Origin: Natrinema sp. CBA1119
GTDB taxonomy: Archaea; Halobacteriota; Halobacteria; Halobacteriales; Natrialbaceae
Reading direction: 5' to 3'
Assembly (NCBI RefSeq): GCF_002572525.1
Contig: NZ_PDBS01000001.1
Location: 1,178,001-1,242,000, forward strand
DNA length: 64,000 bases
The notes under the pieces were generated by a model. It was not told the DNA's origin. It did not search any database and saw only the letters and a list, made by a program, of their open reading frames with translations. The translations under genes were made by a program, and so were the position numbers. Each line of letters starts with the position of its first letter. Position 1 is the stretch's first letter. This document shows positions 61,481 through 64,000 of this stretch, in pieces.

Positions 61481-62061
61481 TGGCGGCCGCGGACCCCGAC
61501 GACCCGCTCGACACCTGGACGATCCGGCACATCGTCAGGACGATGTTTCCCATCCTGCTCGTCCTCTCGATGCTCGAGATGGGGTCGGGCTACGTCCTCG
61601 AGGCACTCGAGGAGACCTACCTCGCGAACCCGACGCTGCTCGTGCTCGTCCCCGTGATGATCGGCATGGGCGGCAACCTCGGCGCGATACTCTCCTCGCG
61701 GCTCTCGACGCGATTGCATCTCGGGGTGCTCGAGTTCGACCCCCGGGACGAGGTGCTGTGGACAAACATCTTTGCGATTCTGGGACTCGCGGTAACGATC
61801 TTCTCGGCGCTGGGTATCGCCGCCTGGGTCGTCGGCCAGGTGATCGCCGAACCGATGGCGCTCGTCGACCTCATGCTCATCTCGGTGGTCAGCGGCATGC
61901 TGCTGGCCGTCATCGCGGTCGCGCTCAGTCTCGGTGCGACCTACGTCTCCTACACGCAGGGGCTGGATCCCGACGATACGACGATCCCGGTCGTCACGAA
62001 CCTCTGTGACATTCTCGGCGTTATCGTCCTTTCGGGGGTCGCGATCGTCGTTCTGAACTGA
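61480..62061 (+). CDS. MgtE-like divalent cation transporter, second half-protein
   Basis: A 193-residue protein with the same architecture as its neighbour: MFPILLVLSMLEMGSGYVLE, LVPVMIGMGGNLGAILSSRLST (GN-x-GA-x-x-SR) and TIPVVTNLCDILGVIVLSGVAIV. In MgtE the same pore motifs occur on each protomer, so these two could form a heterodimeric pore. Translationally coupled to the first half. Regulation would come from elsewhere, since no CBS module is fused. Confidence 0.93.
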   Translation: MAAADPDDPLDTWTIRHIVRTMFPILLVLSMLEMGSGYVLEALEETYLANPTLLVLVPVMIGMGGNLGAILSSRLSTRLHLGVLEFDPRDEVLWTNIFAILGLAVTIFSALGIAAWVVGQVIAEPMALVDLMLISVVSGMLLAVIAVALSLGATYVSYTQGLDPDDTTIPVVTNLCDILGVIVLSGVAIVVLN

Positions 62062-62233
62062 GATCGTACCCGTGCGGGATGAGACGAACTCGGACGTTCC
62101 GGAGACTCGCGTCTCGGTGGTCAGTGGGTTCGCTCGAGAAGGACCGTTCTTCCGTCGTATCTTTACCTTGTGACCAGAGGCACTTAAAGAACGGACGGGA
62201 GCAGCGGTCCGTCGCGACGAAAATGAATCGAGA

Positions 62234-63442
62234 CTACGCGGACGCGAGTTCTCGGAAGTCCGCCGCGGCCGTCCGCGTCCCTTTCGAGATGAGCACGTCG
62301 CCGCCGCGTAACTCGGCGTCGGCGTCCGCGACCAGCAGCCACCCCTCGCTGGGTCTGCGGATGGCGATCACCGACATCGTCGACTCGGCGTCGGGAACAC
62401 CGGCGGTGACCGCAGTGCCGTCGAGTTCGCTCCCCGTCTCGACCACGACGCGAGTGATGATCTCGTCGCTCTCCTGAACGGCCATCTGCACGACCGGGTG
62501 GACGTCGATATCCCGCAAGACGCCCTCGCTGATCTCGATCGCGGTGTCGCTGATCCGCTCCGTGCTGCTTCCCAGCTGGATCAGCCCCCGCAGGGCGACG
62601 GGATCCGGCGCGTCGGCGGCCGCCCGTAGCGTCCACGCCTCGAATCGCGATTGCATCGCGTCGACTTCGACCTCGAGGTTGCGGACCTCCTCCGCGAGCT
62701 CCTCGCTGTCGAACAGCACGCTGCTGTAGGCCAGATCGACCGCGAGTTCGGAGAAGTCCTTCATATGGATGATCGTGTCCACGGCCCGCTCGAGGTCGTC
62801 GATGTCGGCCGTCTCGACGGAGGGTGCCTCGTAGACCTCGCCGGTCAGCGTCTCGTAAACGTCACCGATCGACGAGTCTGGGCCCCGCAGAAACGCCACG
62901 TCGTCGGCCTCGACGCGCGTGTTCGGGCCGGGGTTGAGCAGCCACTCGTTCCCCCGCCGGAGCGCGATCACGCGCACACCAGTTTCCGACTCGAGGTCGA
63001 TGTCTTTCAGCGTTCGCCCGGCGTAGGGGGAGTCGGGGGCGACAACGCCCCGAACGAGAGTGCCCGCCGCGTCCGGCAACGCGGCCCGCATCGCTTCGGG
63101 CAGCCCCACGTCCTCGAGGACGATCTTCGCGATGTCGCCGGCGGCGTCGCTGATCCCGTCGGCCGCGCCCACGATTCCGAGGACGGGCGCGAGCTGTTCC
63201 GCGTCCGCGGGCTTCCGTGCAGCCATCAGGAGGCTCATCCGCGCGCGCAACTCGAGGACGTCCATCCGCTCTTCCAGTCGGAGCACCTCCGTGGCAAGCG
63301 GCTCGCTCTGGTGGAGCACCGCCGAGTACGAGAGGTCGATCAACAGCTCCGCCGTGTCCTTCATCTCCACGAGCACGTCCTTGACGCTGACGGGCTCGTA
63401 CTCGATCGACGCCGACGATAGCTCGCCCTCGAGCGGGTCCAT
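62234..63442 (-). CDS. PhoU-TrkA_C-PhoU-TrkA_C cation-transport regulator
   Basis: A 402-residue cytosolic protein with a duplicated layout. PhoU-like helical domain (about 15-105: EMKDTAELLIDLSYSAVL) is followed by TrkA_C (about 115-195, RTLKDIDLESETGVRVIALRRG), then the same again (HMKDFSELAVDLAYSSVL and TRVVVETGSELDGTAVTAG). Such proteins regulate ion transporters (family knowledge). Its end faces the MgtE-like pair, suggesting that it is their regulator. ATG 63442 is chosen; the frame to 63565 is shadow of the serS promoter region. Confidence 0.92.
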   Translation of the reverse strand: MDPLEGELSSASIEYEPVSVKDVLVEMKDTAELLIDLSYSAVLHQSEPLATEVLRLEERMDVLELRARMSLLMAARKPADAEQLAPVLGIVGAADGISDAAGDIAKIVLEDVGLPEAMRAALPDAAGTLVRGVVAPDSPYAGRTLKDIDLESETGVRVIALRRGNEWLLNPGPNTRVEADDVAFLRGPDSSIGDVYETLTGEVYEAPSVETADIDDLERAVDTIIHMKDFSELAVDLAYSSVLFDSEELAEEVRNLEVEVDAMQSRFEAWTLRAAADAPDPVALRGLIQLGSSTERISDTAIEISEGVLRDIDVHPVVQMAVQESDEIITRVVVETGSELDGTAVTAGVPDAESTMSVIAIRRPSEGWLLVADADAELRGGDVLISKGTRTAAADFRELASA

Positions 63443-63564
63443 ACCGTGAGAGTCGGCCCGCCGACGAAAAAAGCGTTTCCCGCCGACGGCTCGAGCGAAC
63501 GATCGGGAGACGCGGCCTTCCGACACGGTTTTGCCCGGGCGCAAAGAACGCACGGGCAAGACCA

Positions 63565-64000
63565 ATGCTCGACCGGACCTATCTGCGCGAGAACCCCGAC
63601 GAGGTACGCGACGCCCTCGAGAACCGCGGGGCCGACGTCGACCTCGACGAGCTACTCGAACTCGACGAGCGGTGGCGGGAACTGAAAGCTCGCGGCGACG
63701 ACCTGCGCCACGATCGCAACCAGATCACCAAGAAGATCGGCACGCTCGTCGCCGAAGGGAAAGACGAGGAACGCGAGGAAGCCATCGAGCGTTCCCGGGA
63801 GCTCAAAGCCAAGATCGAGGAGGTCGAGGAAGAGGGGGTCGAACTCGAAGAGGAACTCAGAGAACGGATGCTCGAGATCCCGCAGGTCCCCCACGAGAGC
63901 GTGCCGCTGGGAATCGACGAGCGACACAACGTCGAGGATCGGCGCTGGGGGTTCGACGACTCGCACGAGCTGCCCGACGAGGTCACCCCCCACTACGACC
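63565..64000 (+). CDS. serS: Seryl-tRNA synthetase, N-terminal part (runs past window end)
   Basis: Starts MLDRTYLRENPDEVRDALEN, the canonical SerRS start, and continues with the long antiparallel coiled-coil arm that binds the tRNA variable arm (residues about 30-105, rich in Glu/Lys/Arg), then IPQVPHESVPLGIDERHN and VTPHYD, also typical. The catalytic domain lies beyond 64000. It charges tRNA-Ser. Confidence 0.97.
   Translation, partial: MLDRTYLRENPDEVRDALENRGADVDLDELLELDERWRELKARGDDLRHDRNQITKKIGTLVAEGKDEEREEAIERSRELKAKIEEVEEEGVELEEELRERMLEIPQVPHESVPLGIDERHNVEDRRWGFDDSHELPDEVTPHYD

Noticed and set aside
1-64000. CRISPR array or defence island
   Set aside because: No regularly spaced repeats and no cas-type genes were seen; the only RNA-guided nucleases are the two tnpB genes of IS elements.

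Overview
The window is a GC-rich chromosomal segment of a haloarchaeon, most likely of the Natrialbales (Natrinema/Haloterrigena type; this placement is inference). The evidence is the strongly acidic proteins, Tat-type lipoproteins, TATA boxes 25-35 nt ahead of near-leaderless starts, haloarchaeal IS1341-like TnpB elements, and gene families such as OB-fold/Zn-ribbon thiolase partners and PhoU-TrkA_C proteins.

Layout. 0-10 kb: an acyl-CoA ligase cut by the window edge, an amidase, an SDR gene destroyed by an IS200/605-type tnpB element, a thiolase, and two ~94% identical acyl-CoA dehydrogenases in tandem. 10-20 kb: a small membrane protein, an RDD protein, a complete CUT1-type sugar ABC operon, a membrane-anchored sulfite-oxidase-like molybdoenzyme, an MFS carrier and an AMP-ligase. 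20-30 kb: a fatty-acid or other acyl-CoA catabolic cluster with SDR, FAS1-like/MaoC hydratase, OB-fold/thiolase pair, acyl-CoA synthetase, 2-hydroxyacid dehydrogenase, MBL hydrolase, acyl-CoA dehydrogenase and an IclR regulator. 30-40 kb: MATE carrier, SDRs, aspartoacylase-like hydrolase, a tandem cytosolic/lipoprotein cyclophilin pair, a large PAS/GAF histidine kinase and a ferredoxin. 40-50 kb: tRNA-Leu(UAA) with a frameshifted tnpB element against its 3' end, aldehyde dehydrogenase, a conserved acidic haloarchaeal protein, a second thiolase, a TraB-like protein and an aldehyde:ferredoxin oxidoreductase. 50-64 kb: EamA carriers, a cation/proton antiporter, long-chain acyl-CoA synthetase, MBL protein, histidine kinase, CDF transporter, a fluoride riboswitch ahead of two crcB genes, a split MgtE-like Mg transporter, a PhoU-TrkA_C protein and the start of serS.

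Functionally, the gene set describes a heterotroph living on fatty or other CoA-activated acids (four ligases, three thiolases, three acyl-CoA dehydrogenases, one hydratase) and imported sugars, with a 5 kb ion-homeostasis block (fluoride, Mg, divalent metals) at the right end.

The most unusual signal is a set of short hairpin-forming insertions. Three interrupt conserved protein genes in frame: thiolase (~54-57 bp), lipoprotein cyclophilin (57 bp) and histidine kinase (57 bp). A hairpin with the same 11-nt loop as the cyclophilin one lies in a 94-bp segment flanked by 28-bp direct repeats behind the second thiolase. A separate 128-197 bp dispersed repeat occurs twice. Gene fragments (SDR, LLM oxidoreductase, LysK-like hydrolase) and two tnpB elements mark past rearrangement. 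No CRISPR array or rRNA is visible.
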